64,000 nt of DNA from the NCBI RefSeq assembly GCF_020554865.1, contig NZ_JAJCIC010000013.1, forward strand, positions 46,779 to 110,778, given 5' to 3'. The DNA comes from Lacrimispora sp. 210928-DFI.3.58 (lineage in GTDB: Bacteria > Bacillota > Clostridia > Lachnospirales > Lachnospiraceae). The notes under the pieces were generated by a model that saw only the letters and a program-made list of their open reading frames with translations, did not search any database and was not told where the DNA came from. Positions 1 through 9,215 of this stretch are shown one piece after another. The position numbers and the translations under genes are program-made. Numbering within the stretch: position 1 is the first letter of the stretch; each line of letters starts with the position of its first letter.

Positions 1-1
1 T

Positions 2-1084
2 CCCCAGACCTTAGATGTAAACGTGCATCCGACAAAGATGGAGCTGCGTTTTTCTGACGGAGAGCGTGTCTTCCGGGCCGTCTTCCAGGCAGTGGGACAG
101 GCTCTGGCCCACAAGGAGCTGATCCCGCAGGTGGAGCTGGATGAAAAAAAAGAAGAGAAACGGCCGGGAAGCCCCGCGTTTTCTGTGCCGGAGCCCTTTG
201 AGAGCAGAAGGAAGAGCAGTGTGGCTGAAAGGCCGAAAGAAGGCGCTGCAGAAGAAAAGGTGCGCTACAGCCAGGCGGAGACTCCGCCGAAGCCGTCCCT
301 TGTAAATGAACAAAAGCCAAAATGGTTAAAGGAAATGACACCACCAAAGCCTTCTGAGATGAACAGGGCCAAAGTGCAGCCATATCGCCCATCTGATCTG
401 ACAGCCATCCAGGGAAAAGAGCCGGTGCCATCCGACTGCCCCGAACCCTGCGTCCAGCCGGAGCAGCTTGACCTGTTCGACGGCAGGCTGCTGGATCCCA
501 AGGCCAGGAAAAGCCATAAGCTGATCGGCCAGCTTTTTGATACCTACTGGCTGGTGGAGTATAATGAACAGCTTTTCATCATTGATCAGCATGCTGCCCA
601 TGAAAAGGTACTGTACGAGAAGACCATTGCCACCTTAAAGACGCGCAGCTATGATACTCAGATGGTGGAGCCGCCCATCATCCTCACCCTGAACATGAAC
701 GAGGAGGTGCTTCTGGAGAAATATATGGCCTACTTTACGGGCATCGGCTTTGAGATCGAGCCCTTTGGAGGCAGGGAGTATGCGGTGAGAGGGGTTCCAT
801 CCAACCTGTTCTCCATTGCCAAAAAGGAACTCCTTCTTGAGATGATAGACGGGCTCTCCGAGGATATGGCAGTGCGGGGAGCTGACAGCATCTACGAAAA
901 GGTGGCCTCCATGTCCTGCAAGGCAGCTGTGAAGGGCCGCCATTCCATGTCCGCTGTGGAGGCCAATGAGCTGATCGACCAGCTTCTTACTCTGGATAAC
1001 CCCTATGCCTGCCCCCACGGCAGGCCCACTATCATTTCCATGACAAAATACGAGCTGGAAAAGAAATTCAAGCGCATTGTATAA
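2..1084 (+). CDS. mutL: DNA mismatch repair protein MutL, C-terminal part (5' end outside window)
   Basis: Partial gene: the open frame runs in from the left edge, and its first visible residues (DVNVHPTKME) are the conserved end of the MutL N-terminal ATPase region. A variable Pro/Glu/Lys-rich linker follows, then the C-terminal dimerisation/endonuclease domain. Near base 583 it carries DQHAAHEKVLYE, matching the DQHA(X)2E(X)4E metal-binding motif of MutL proteins that nick DNA, and near the end the ACPHGRP motif. It should therefore be an endonuclease-active MutL as in most bacteria lacking MutH. miaA follows 44 bases downstream, an order common in Firmicutes (mutS-mutL-miaA). Confidence 0.97.
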   Translation, partial: PQTLDVNVHPTKMELRFSDGERVFRAVFQAVGQALAHKELIPQVELDEKKEEKRPGSPAFSVPEPFESRRKSSVAERPKEGAAEEKVRYSQAETPPKPSLVNEQKPKWLKEMTPPKPSEMNRAKVQPYRPSDLTAIQGKEPVPSDCPEPCVQPEQLDLFDGRLLDPKARKSHKLIGQLFDTYWLVEYNEQLFIIDQHAAHEKVLYEKTIATLKTRSYDTQMVEPPIILTLNMNEEVLLEKYMAYFTGIGFEIEPFGGREYAVRGVPSNLFSIAKKELLLEMIDGLSEDMAVRGADSIYEKVASMSCKAAVKGRHSMSAVEANELIDQLLTLDNPYACPHGRPTIISMTKYELEKKFKRIV

Positions 1085-1128
1085 CAGTTACTAACAGATA
1101 TTGAACGTGCCGGGAGGAGGAAAATCAC

Positions 1129-2088
1129 ATGAAGCCGCCTATCATCATACTGACAGGCCCCACTGCGGCCGGAAAGACAGCCCTGTCCATCCGCCTTGCA
1201 AAGGCCATAGGAGGAGAGATCATAAGCGCTGATTCCATGCAGGTCTACCGCCATATGGACATTGGCTCCGCTAAGATCACCCGTGAGGAGATGGAGGGTG
1301 TCCCACATCATCTGATCGATGTGCTGGAGCCCGATGAGGAGTTTAATGTTGTCACCTTTCAGGCCCTGGCGAAAAAGGCCCTGGAGGATATCCGGCGCCG
1401 GGGGGCCATCCCCATTGTGACCGGAGGCACGGGCTTTTACATCCAGGCCCTTCTCTATGACATTGATTTCAAGGAAAATGAGGAGGAAAGCCCCATCCGC
1501 CGGGAGCTGGAGGAATTTGCCAGAGAAAAGGGAGAGGAGGCTCCGGCTCTGCTCCATCGCATGCTGGCGGAGATCGACCCGGAATCCGCCGCGCAGATAC
1601 ATGCCAACAACGTAAGGCGCGTCATCCGCGCCATTGAATACTACCGGCTGACAGGAGAGAAGATCTCCCTTCACAACGAGGCCATGCGGAGGAAGGAATC
1701 GCCCTACAATTTCCTTTACTACGTCATCCACATGGAGAGAGAAGTCCTCTATGAACGCATTGACCGCCGGGTGGACCTGATGCTTGAGAATGGACTGGTG
1801 GAGGAGGTAAAAGCCTTAAAGGCCATGGGCTGCCACCGGGGCCAGACCTCCATGCAGGGCCTGGGCTACAAGGAGATCCTTGACTATCTGGAGGGACGCT
1901 GCAGCCTGGAGGAGGCCGTCTATATCCTGAAACGCGACACCCGCCACTTTGCCAAGCGCCAGCTCACCTGGTTCAGGAGAGAGCGGGATGTCCGGTGGCT
2001 GAACCTGTCCGAATGGGAGAATGGGCTGGAGGGAGCGCTTGCAAAGATATTAGAGGATTGCAAGAGCGCCGGGATTGTGCTACAATAA
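1129..2088 (+). CDS. miaA: tRNA dimethylallyltransferase MiaA
   Basis: Transfers a dimethylallyl group to N6 of A37 in tRNAs that read UNN codons. The P-loop GPTAAGKT is at residues 10-17, followed by the DSMQVYRHMDIGSAK substrate-binding stretch and GGTGFY; the C-terminal half holds the FAKRQLTWFRR tRNA-contact motif. At 319 residues it has the usual family length. The start is the ATG behind a GGAGGAGG-type ribosome binding site. Likely co-transcribed with mutL. The following 313 bases contain no gene but a long palindromic element. Confidence 0.97.
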   Translation: MKPPIIILTGPTAAGKTALSIRLAKAIGGEIISADSMQVYRHMDIGSAKITREEMEGVPHHLIDVLEPDEEFNVVTFQALAKKALEDIRRRGAIPIVTGGTGFYIQALLYDIDFKENEEESPIRRELEEFAREKGEEAPALLHRMLAEIDPESAAQIHANNVRRVIRAIEYYRLTGEKISLHNEAMRRKESPYNFLYYVIHMEREVLYERIDRRVDLMLENGLVEEVKALKAMGCHRGQTSMQGLGYKEILDYLEGRCSLEEAVYILKRDTRHFAKRQLTWFRRERDVRWLNLSEWENGLEGALAKILEDCKSAGIVLQ

Positions 2089-2120
2089 CAAACCGTTGGC
2101 AGAAACAAACAGCAACCATA

Positions 2121-2383
2121 CGAAATTTGAGGTTTCCGCAGTTTGCGCCGGGCCTGCCGGAAGGAGGGCTGGAGGCTCCGGGTTTCGGACCTAAGAAGTG
2201 CTAAGACACCTGTTTTTTTCTAAAAGCCAGAGCCGCATCAAAGAAACTCGCTGCGCTCAAACAGTCATTGATGCGGCCCTGAACGAAAAAACCAGCTGCC
2301 TAAGCACTTCTAAGATCCTGCAAAGTCGCCCCAGCCTTCCTTCCGGCAGGCCCGGCGCAAACTGCGGAAACTCAAGTACGAAA
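2121..2383. repeat. Long imperfect palindrome between miaA and the PLP-enzyme gene
   Basis: The 313-base gap after miaA is almost entirely one nested inverted repeat. The outer arms, about 43 bases each (roughly 2130-2173 and 2330-2372), are nearly perfect complements with the core CTGCCGGAAGG. Inner arms repeat an AAGTGCTTAG-like block, and the innermost arms are GCCGCATCAA and TTGATGCGGC. As RNA or single-stranded DNA it would fold into a very long hairpin. Two other hairpins with a similar core lie near 62.5-62.7 kb. It may be a non-autonomous repeat, or a strong attenuator before the next gene; no coding potential was seen. Confidence 0.8.
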
Positions 2384-2401
2384 TGAGAATGGAGACAGAC
2401 A

Positions 2402-3697
2402 ATGGAACATCATGTATTAGACCAGATGTATGAGAACCTGGGCATCAGCAGCCAGGTACTGGAGTTTGCATCTGAGATAGAAGAGCAGTTAAAGCCGCGC
2501 TTCCAGGAGATTGACGAGCGGGCAGAGTACAACCAGCTGAAGGTCATAAAGGGGATGCAGGACAACCGCGTCAGCGACATCCATTTTGCAGCTACCACAG
2601 GCTACGGCTACAACGACCTTGGACGCGATACCTTAGAGGAGGTCTACGCCAGCGTATTCCATGGCGAGAGCGCCCTGGTGCGCCCGCAGCTTATCAGCGG
2701 GACCCACGCCCTCCATATTGCCCTTTCCGGCAACCTGCGTCCGGGAGATGAGCTTCTTTCCCCTGTGGGAAAGCCCTATGACACCTTAGAGGAGGTTATC
2801 GGCATCCGCGATTCCGTGGGCTCCTTAAAGGAATATGGCGTTACCTACCGCCAGGTGGACCTTCTGCCGGACGGCAGCTTTGACTATGACAACATCAAAA
2901 AGGCCATCAATGAGCGCACAAAGCTGGTAACGATCCAGCGCTCCAAGGGCTATGATCCGCGCCCGACTCTCTCTGTTTCTCAGATCGGGGAGCTGATCTC
3001 CTTTGTTAAGAGCATAAAGCCTGAGGTCATCTGCATGGTGGATAACTGCTACGGCGAGTTTGTGGAGACCATAGAGCCTACTGATGTGGGCGCTGACATG
3101 ATCGTGGGCTCCCTGATCAAGAATCCGGGAGGCGGCCTTGCACCTATCGGAGGCTATATTGTAGGCCAAAAGGACTGTGTGGACAGGGCATCCTACCGTT
3201 TAAGCGCTCCGGGACTGGGCAAGGAAGTGGGAGCAAGCTTAGGCTTAAACCAGCAGCTGTACCAGGGACTGTTCCTGGCTCCCACCGTAGTGGCCGGAGC
3301 ATTAAAGGGAGCGATCTTTGCGGCTAATATTTATGAGCGCCTGGGCTTTGCCGTTGTCCCGGATGGCAGCCAGTCACGCCATGACATCATCCAGGCCATC
3401 ACCTTCGGCACACCGGAGGGTGTCATTGCTTTCTGTAAGGGCATCCAGGCAGCTGCCCCTGTGGACAGCTTCGTCACCCCTGAGCCTTGGGATATGCCGG
3501 GCTATGACAGCCAGGTCATCATGGCAGCCGGAGCCTTTGTACAGGGCTCCTCCATTGAGCTGTCCGCCGACGGCCCCATTAAACCTCCATATGCTGTGTA
3601 TTTCCAGGGAGGGCTTACCTGGTATCACGCAAAGCTGGGGATCCTAAAGTCTTTGCAGCAGCTGCTGGATGATGGAGTTTTGAAAAGTTTAAGATGA
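2402..3697 (+). CDS. PLP-dependent methionine gamma-lyase-like / aluminium-resistance family protein
   Basis: 431 residues with the fold-type I PLP-enzyme pattern of the Alum_res (methionine gamma-lyase family) proteins, which are widespread in Firmicutes next to miaA/hfq or mutL. Visible family blocks are SGTHALHIALSGNLRPGDEL and MVDNCYGEFVE (cofactor-binding Asp). GSLIKNPGGGLAP is the likely Schiff-base lysine loop. The physiological reaction is not established for the family; cysteine/methionine-type C-S lyase chemistry is inferred from the fold. The start ATG follows a GGAGA-type site immediately after the palindromic element. Confidence 0.85.
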   Translation: MEHHVLDQMYENLGISSQVLEFASEIEEQLKPRFQEIDERAEYNQLKVIKGMQDNRVSDIHFAATTGYGYNDLGRDTLEEVYASVFHGESALVRPQLISGTHALHIALSGNLRPGDELLSPVGKPYDTLEEVIGIRDSVGSLKEYGVTYRQVDLLPDGSFDYDNIKKAINERTKLVTIQRSKGYDPRPTLSVSQIGELISFVKSIKPEVICMVDNCYGEFVETIEPTDVGADMIVGSLIKNPGGGLAPIGGYIVGQKDCVDRASYRLSAPGLGKEVGASLGLNQQLYQGLFLAPTVVAGALKGAIFAANIYERLGFAVVPDGSQSRHDIIQAITFGTPEGVIAFCKGIQAAAPVDSFVTPEPWDMPGYDSQVIMAAGAFVQGSSIELSADGPIKPPYAVYFQGGLTWYHAKLGILKSLQQLLDDGVLKSLR

Positions 3698-3732
3698 CAG
3701 CCCAGGAAACTTATGGTAATATGAATTAGTTA

Positions 3733-3747
3733 GGTATACAATATACC
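3733..3747. promoter_or_regulatory. Short palindrome GGTATA-N3-TATACC upstream of a DUF4321 gene
   Basis: A 6+3+6 base perfect inverted repeat just before the ribosome binding site of the small membrane protein. It overlaps a TATACAAT-like -10 element, so it could be an operator or simply a symmetrical -10 region. Confidence 0.3.
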
Positions 3748-3761
3748 GGAGGAGAGCGCAT

Positions 3762-4013
3762 ATGAGATACAAGAATTTCTGGATCCTTCTGATCATGCTG
3801 TTGGCAGGCATCGTGCTGGGCGGCTTTATGGGACAGCTGGCGGAAGGGATTTCCTGGCTGGGCTGGCTGAACTTTGGGCAGTCCTTTGGCCTGAATTCCC
3901 CTCTTGTCATCGACTTCGGCATACTGGTCATCACCTTCGGGCTCACCATCAAGATCACTATGGCAAGCATCATTGGGATCGCGGTGGCCCTCATCATATA
4001 CCGGCTGATCTGA
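3762..4013 (+). CDS. DUF4321 small membrane protein
   Basis: 83-residue protein with two hydrophobic segments (about residues 6-28 and 52-82), the second containing LVIDFGILVITFGLTIKIT. This pattern matches the DUF4321 family found beside radC/mre genes in Clostridia. The function is unknown; location next to the mre operon suggests a cell-envelope role, which is only context. The start ATG is preceded by GGAGGAG. Confidence 0.75.
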   Translation: MRYKNFWILLIMLLAGIVLGGFMGQLAEGISWLGWLNFGQSFGLNSPLVIDFGILVITFGLTIKITMASIIGIAVALIIYRLI

Positions 4014-4089
4014 CCGGCTGGCATTGATGTATGTGTTACTGTTCCATTCCCCAGAATGTACTTGGAGAGGTGCGTAGACTGGAGGATAT

Positions 4090-4785
4090 ATGGAAAGAAT
4101 ACGTATGAAGGATTTACCAAATGAAGACCGCCCCTATGAGAAATGCCTGCGCCAGGGCCCGGAAGCCCTGGAGGATGCAGAGCTTCTGGCGGTTATCATA
4201 CGAACGGGCAGCCGGGAGGAGAGCTCCTTAGAGCTGGCCGGAAGGATACTAGCCCTTGGAAGCCCTGGTGAGGGCCTGCTGGGGCTTTTGCACCATTCTC
4301 TGGCGGATTTTTCCTCGATCAAGGGCGTGGGTACGGTGAAGGGCGCACAGCTTCTGTGCATTGGTGAGCTTTCCCGCCGTATCTGGAAGCGGAAGGCCAG
4401 GGAGAACGCCCTGACCTTTGAGGGCCCGGAAGAGATCGCCGCTTACTATATGGAAGATATGCGCCATCTGGAGCAGGAGGAGATACGGGTCATGTTCCTG
4501 AACACAAAGCAGGCGCTCATACGGGAGCTTACCCTGTCGAAAGGCACGGTCAACGCCTCTGTCATCACTCCCAGGGAGATCCTCATCGAGGCCCTGCGCT
4601 GCCTGGCAGTGGGCATGGTGCTGGTGCACAATCATCCCAGCGGAGATCCGGCCCCCAGACAAGCCGACAAGCTGCTGACACAGCGTATCCGGGAGGCAGG
4701 GGAATTAGTCGGCGTAAGCCTATTGGATCACATTATCATCGGAGACAAAGAATACTTAAGTTTCCGGGAACAGAACATCATATGA
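4090..4785 (+). CDS. radC: RadC family JAB/MPN-type protein
   Basis: 231 residues: an N-terminal helix-hairpin-helix-like region (SIKGVGTVKGAQL) and a C-terminal JAMM domain with HNHPSGDPAPRQAD. The latter is the family's metal-binding HxH(x)nD signature; MVLVHNHPSG is intact. Despite its historic name, the family has no confirmed role in DNA repair. It sits directly upstream of mreC, the usual position in Clostridia, although there mreB normally intervenes. Start ATG behind GGAGGATAT. Confidence 0.92.
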   Translation: MERIRMKDLPNEDRPYEKCLRQGPEALEDAELLAVIIRTGSREESSLELAGRILALGSPGEGLLGLLHHSLADFSSIKGVGTVKGAQLLCIGELSRRIWKRKARENALTFEGPEEIAAYYMEDMRHLEQEEIRVMFLNTKQALIRELTLSKGTVNASVITPREILIEALRCLAVGMVLVHNHPSGDPAPRQADKLLTQRIREAGELVGVSLLDHIIIGDKEYLSFREQNII

Positions 4786-4816
4786 GGATTGCGGGAGCAC
4801 GTAGTGCGAAGCAATC
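4786..4816 (+). other. Stem-loop in the radC-mreC gap
   Basis: GGATTGC and GCAATCC arms enclose an inner CAC-GTA-GTG stem. A second imperfect hairpin (GGGGTCAAAA with TTTTGCCCC) follows up to about 4850. Together they fill the 93 bases where mreB would normally lie. They could stabilise the mreC mRNA or attenuate read-through; no U-tract makes a classical terminator. Confidence 0.45.
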
Positions 4817-4878
4817 CGGTATCGGAGGGGTCAAAATACCTTTTGCCCCCAACATCATCATTTAAAGGAATCAAATCC

Positions 4879-5724
4879 ATGGAATCAAAACGCAGCAGAT
4901 ATATATTGATTGTCCTGACAGTGCTTTGTGTGCTGTTAATTTCCGTCACCTCTCTGAAAGACGGCATCATGGAGCCTCTGCGCACCGGCGTGGGCTATTT
5001 CCTGATCCCCATCCAGTCAGGCGTCAACAAGGTGGGGACAGGGCTCTACAATGAGCTCACAAACTACGGCAAGTTAAAGGATGCTTTGGCCGAAAATAAA
5101 GCCCTGCGGGAGCAGGTGGCCCAGCTGACAGAGGACAACAACCGCCTCCAGGCAGAGCAGTTTGAGTTAAACCGCCTGCGGGAGCTCTACCAGTTAGATC
5201 AGACATATATGCAGTATGAGAAGATCGGAGCCAGGGTCATTGCCAGAGACTCCGAGAAATGGTTCCAGGTATTCCGCATCAATAAGGGCTCTGCTGACGG
5301 CGTGGCCGTGGATATGAACGTGGTGGCAGACGGAGGCCTGGTGGGGATCGTAACGGACGTGGGCGCCAATTATGCTACGGTCCGTTCCATCATCGATGAC
5401 TCCAGCCGTGTGGGAGCCATGTCAGTGGATTCCTCCTACAACTGTATTGTGGCAGGAGATCTGACACTCTACGCGGAGGGAAGGCTGAAGCTCACGGACT
5501 TTTCAAAGGATGCCGTACTCCGGGACGGGGACCAGATCACTACCTCCAATATCAGTACGAAGTTTCTCCCGGGTATCCTGATCGGCTATGCGGTGGATGT
5601 CACCATGGACCCGGATCATTTGACCCAGTCAGGCTATCTGATCCCTGCCGCTGATTTCGACAATCTTCAGGAGGTCCTGATACTGACGGATGTAAAGGAA
5701 CTGGAAGAGGTGGAAAGCCGTTGA
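4879..5724 (+). CDS. mreC: Rod shape-determining protein MreC
   Basis: 281 residues: one N-terminal membrane anchor (about residues 8-28), then a coiled coil (LAENKALREQVAQL and onward) and the beta-rich MreC domain with the WFQVFRINKGSADGV and GLVGIV blocks. MreC is the extracytoplasmic scaffold that organises PBP2/RodA in lateral wall synthesis. A longer TTG-initiated version from 4789 is open, but this ATG has an AAAGGA site nine bases upstream and gives a normal N-terminus. Its stop overlaps the mreD start (TTGA), indicating translational coupling. Confidence 0.95.
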   Translation: MESKRSRYILIVLTVLCVLLISVTSLKDGIMEPLRTGVGYFLIPIQSGVNKVGTGLYNELTNYGKLKDALAENKALREQVAQLTEDNNRLQAEQFELNRLRELYQLDQTYMQYEKIGARVIARDSEKWFQVFRINKGSADGVAVDMNVVADGGLVGIVTDVGANYATVRSIIDDSSRVGAMSVDSSYNCIVAGDLTLYAEGRLKLTDFSKDAVLRDGDQITTSNISTKFLPGILIGYAVDVTMDPDHLTQSGYLIPAADFDNLQEVLILTDVKELEEVESR

Positions 5725-6251
5725 AGAATGCAAAGATAAAACAGATGTTCATTAATGTCCTGTTCATTGTGCTGGCATTTACGGTGCAGAACTGTGTGTT
5801 CCCGCTGCTTCCATTTTTGGCTGCTACGCCTAACCTGCTGCTGATCCTGACTTTTTCCTTCGGCTTTATCCATGGCCGGAATGCGGGCATGGCCTACGGC
5901 GTGCTGTCCGGCCTGCTGTTAGACCTGTTCTACAGCGGCCCCTTTGGTTTTTATACCTTGATCTATCTCTATATCGGATACGTAAACGGTATCTTCACAA
6001 AGTACTATTATGAGGATTACATCAACCTTCCACTGATCCTCAGCGTGCTGAACGGATTATGGTACAGCATGTACGTGTACGTATTCCGTTTTCTGATCCG
6101 CGGGCGGCTGGATCTTCCCTATTATTTCAGGAATATCATGCTTCCTGAGATCATTTTTACCTCTGTTACGACGCTTTTGATATACAGGCTGTTCTTATCC
6201 GCCAGCAGACGCGTGGAGGATATCGGAAAAAGGAGAGACACCATTGTTTGA
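5721..6251 (+). CDS. mreD: Rod shape-determining protein MreD
   Basis: 176-residue polytopic membrane protein with about five hydrophobic segments and the typical MreD feature GLLLDLFYSGPFGFYTLIYL. It starts at a TTG overlapping the mreC stop and its own stop overlaps the TTG start of the PBP2 gene, so the three are tightly coupled. MreD works with MreC and RodA/PBP2 in cell elongation. Confidence 0.93.
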   Translation: MKNAKIKQMFINVLFIVLAFTVQNCVFPLLPFLAATPNLLLILTFSFGFIHGRNAGMAYGVLSGLLLDLFYSGPFGFYTLIYLYIGYVNGIFTKYYYEDYINLPLILSVLNGLWYSMYVYVFRFLIRGRLDLPYYFRNIMLPEIIFTSVTTLLIYRLFLSASRRVEDIGKRRDTIV

Positions 6252-9165
6252 TGAACTGCTTGAAATTATACAGGACTTTTTTAAAAAGCTTTTAGGCTCA
6301 AGGCTCTTTGCCCTTTCTGTCATCTTCACCCTGATGTTTTCAGGGCTGATCGTAAAGCTGTTCCACATGCAGATCCTGGACGGCAAGAAATACCAGGACG
6401 AATACATGCAGCAGACAGAAAAGAGCGTGACCTCTCCGGGCACAAGAGGCAACATTTATGACCGGAACGGAACGATCCTGGCCTACAATGAGCTGGCTTA
6501 CTCCATCACCATCCAGGACATGGGAGATTATCCCAGGCCCGCTGACCGCAACGCCATGCTCCTGCGCCTGGTGACGATCCTGGACCGCCGCGGGGAGAAG
6601 GTGGAAGGAAAGCTGGAGATTGCCATGGATGCAGACGGGGAGATGGTGTTCACCTGCTCCTCCGATGCAGCCAAGAAGCGGTTCCTTCTAAACTTTTATG
6701 GCCTTTCCTCCTCAGACAAGCTGGATGACGCAAAGGGAAAATACCCGTCCGACATTACTGCCAGGGAGGCATTTGAACAGAAAAAGCAGTCCTACGGCCT
6801 TGATAAGATGAAGGACGAGAAGGGAAATGCCCTTGTCCTCCCGGATGATATTGCCCTGGATATCATCAATATCATATACACTATGAACCTGACCAGGTAT
6901 CAGAAATACGAGACGACCACGGTAGCCACCAATGTAACGCAGGAGACCATGACGGAGATCAATGAAAACATGCCTTATCTGAAGGGCGTTTCCGTGGAGC
7001 AGTCCTATGTGAGAAAATACATGGACAGCATCTATTTTGCTCCTATCATCGGCTACACGGGAAAGGTCCAGGAGGATCAGCTGGCGGAACTCAATGAGCA
7101 GTGGAGGCAGACAGAGGAGGGCAGGAAGGCTCCTGCAGACGGGGAGGACAAGTACAACTTAAATGATGTGGTAGGGCGCACCGGCATTGAGAAATCCATG
7201 GAGCTGGAGCTTCAGGGAAAAAAGGGCTTCTCCAGAATGTATGTAGACAATATGGGACGGCCCAGGGAGATCATCGAACAGATCGATGCAAAGGCGGGAA
7301 ATGACGTCTATCTCACCATTGACCATGATCTGCAGATCGCAATATACAATCTGATCGAGCAGCAGCTGGCAGGTATCCTTGCTTATCACCTGGTAAATGA
7401 GGACGTGGATGTGACAAAGATCACCGACTCCTCCAAGGTGCCCATCCCGGTAAAGGATGCCTATTATCAGCTCATCAATAACAATGTGCTCTCTCTTTCC
7501 GACATGGCAAAGGACGACGCATCCCCCATTGAGAAGGAGATCTATGGCACCTATACTGCTTCCAGGGACCGCATCCTTGCCTCCATACAAAGCGAGCTCA
7601 TGAGCAGCCATCCGGCGCCCATGAACAGCCTTCCCGATGATATGTCCACCTATATGAACTATATTTACAGTTATCTGTCAGACTCCTCTGTTGGCATTAT
7701 CCAGAGGGATAAGATCGACCAGACCTCGGAGGAATACCTGGCCTTCCGCGAAGGGACCATCAGCCTCAGAGAGTATATTTACAGCGGCATCGCAGGAAGC
7801 TGGGTGGATACCACAAAGCTGGATATTGCCAGCAAATACTCTGACGCGGACGATATCTTTGCCCAGCTGGTGGATTACATCATTTCACAGCTGGAGCAGG
7901 ATACCAAATTTACAAAGCGCATGTTCCGCTACCTTGTGAATGACGGAGTCATCACAGGAAACCAGCTGTGCCTGGCTCTCTTTGCACAAGGCGTACTTGC
8001 TCAGGATCCCCAGGCCATTGCTGCCCTGGAAACAGGGGACAGCAGCTATGCCTTTGCCTTTATAAAGGAAAAAATATCAAACATTGAGCTCACACCGGCC
8101 CAGCTGGCCTTGGATCCCTGTACGGCAGGCTGCGTTGTCACAGACGTGCGCACCGGGGAGGTCCGGGCTCTTGTGACCTATCCCAGCTATGACAACAACC
8201 AGATGTCGGGAAGCGTGGACGCCGCCTACTTTGCCCAGCTCCAGGACGACTTATCAAGGCCTCTTTACAACAATGCCACCCAGGCTCTGAAGGCTCCCGG
8301 CTCTACCTTTAAGCCTATTACGGCAGTAGCCGCCCTGGAGGAGGGTGTGATCTCAACAACGGATACCATTGACTGTACGGGTATTTATGACCTGGTCTCC
8401 AAGGCGATCCGGTGCTGGATCTTCCCGGGCCGCCACAATGCCCAGACAGTGGAAGAGGGAATCCAGAATTCCTGCAACTATTTCTTCTCAGAGCTGGCCC
8501 ACCGCCTCTCTACAAAGGAAGACGGCACCTACTCGCCGGAGCAGGGACTGGAGACTATCCGCAGATACGCCTCCATGTTCGGTTTGGATCACACCTCCGG
8601 CGTAGAGATATCAGAAAATGCCCCGCAGCTTTCCACAGAGGACCCGGAGCGTTCTGCCATGGGACAGGGCACCCATTCCTTCAACAATGTGCAGCTCTCC
8701 CGCTATGTGGCAGCCATTGCAAACAGGGGTACCGTATTTGAGCTGAGCCTTTTAGATAAGCTGACAGATTCTGACGGCAACCTGATCACAGACTATACGC
8801 CGGCTGCCAGCAACCATGTGGAGGCAGCTGACAGTACCTGGAGCGCAGTGCAGACAGGTATGCGCCGGGTGATTACGAACAGCTCTGCCAGAAGCATTTT
8901 CTCAGACCTTGTGGTGGAGGTGGCGGGAAAGACCGGTACGGCCCAGGAGGACAGGACGCGTTCCAACCATGCGTTCTTTATCTCCTTTGCCCCCTACAGC
9001 CATCCTGAGATCGCGGTGACGGTGAATATCCCCTTCGGATATGCGGGAACTAACGCTGCGACCCTTGGCAAAAAGGTCTATGAGTATTATTATGGATATA
9101 CGACTCTGGAGCAGATACTGGGATCCGGAGCCTTAGGCGTATCAAATGTAACTATTGGTGATTAA
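6244..9165 (+). CDS. Penicillin-binding protein 2 (class B transpeptidase, elongation type)
   Basis: 973 residues. One N-terminal membrane segment (about 19-40) is followed by the PBP dimerisation region (GNIYDRNGTILAYN) and a C-terminal transpeptidase domain. That domain has all three catalytic motifs: S687-T-F-K, S743-C-N and K896-T-G. The protein is much longer than PBP2 of Gram-negatives (about 630); the extra length lies mainly at about residues 370-630, between the dimerisation and transpeptidase regions, and is rich in charged helices. It crosslinks peptidoglycan with RodA as the partner glycosyltransferase; rodA lies five genes downstream. TTG start inside the mreD end. Confidence 0.95.
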   Translation: MFDELLEIIQDFFKKLLGSRLFALSVIFTLMFSGLIVKLFHMQILDGKKYQDEYMQQTEKSVTSPGTRGNIYDRNGTILAYNELAYSITIQDMGDYPRPADRNAMLLRLVTILDRRGEKVEGKLEIAMDADGEMVFTCSSDAAKKRFLLNFYGLSSSDKLDDAKGKYPSDITAREAFEQKKQSYGLDKMKDEKGNALVLPDDIALDIINIIYTMNLTRYQKYETTTVATNVTQETMTEINENMPYLKGVSVEQSYVRKYMDSIYFAPIIGYTGKVQEDQLAELNEQWRQTEEGRKAPADGEDKYNLNDVVGRTGIEKSMELELQGKKGFSRMYVDNMGRPREIIEQIDAKAGNDVYLTIDHDLQIAIYNLIEQQLAGILAYHLVNEDVDVTKITDSSKVPIPVKDAYYQLINNNVLSLSDMAKDDASPIEKEIYGTYTASRDRILASIQSELMSSHPAPMNSLPDDMSTYMNYIYSYLSDSSVGIIQRDKIDQTSEEYLAFREGTISLREYIYSGIAGSWVDTTKLDIASKYSDADDIFAQLVDYIISQLEQDTKFTKRMFRYLVNDGVITGNQLCLALFAQGVLAQDPQAIAALETGDSSYAFAFIKEKISNIELTPAQLALDPCTAGCVVTDVRTGEVRALVTYPSYDNNQMSGSVDAAYFAQLQDDLSRPLYNNATQALKAPGSTFKPITAVAALEEGVISTTDTIDCTGIYDLVSKAIRCWIFPGRHNAQTVEEGIQNSCNYFFSELAHRLSTKEDGTYSPEQGLETIRRYASMFGLDHTSGVEISENAPQLSTEDPERSAMGQGTHSFNNVQLSRYVAAIANRGTVFELSLLDKLTDSDGNLITDYTPAASNHVEAADSTWSAVQTGMRRVITNSSARSIFSDLVVEVAGKTGTAQEDRTRSNHAFFISFAPYSHPEIAVTVNIPFGYAGTNAATLGKKVYEYYYGYTTLEQILGSGALGVSNVTIGD

Positions 9166-9215
9166 ACCTTCATGCGCCCGGCTGCGGACGCTTTGCAAAA
9201 AAATGAGGTGATTGT

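Noticed and set aside
4789..4878. N-terminal extension of MreC from a TTG at 4789
   Set aside because: The extra 30 residues coincide with hairpins, have no ribosome binding site and would precede the membrane anchor unlike other MreC proteins.
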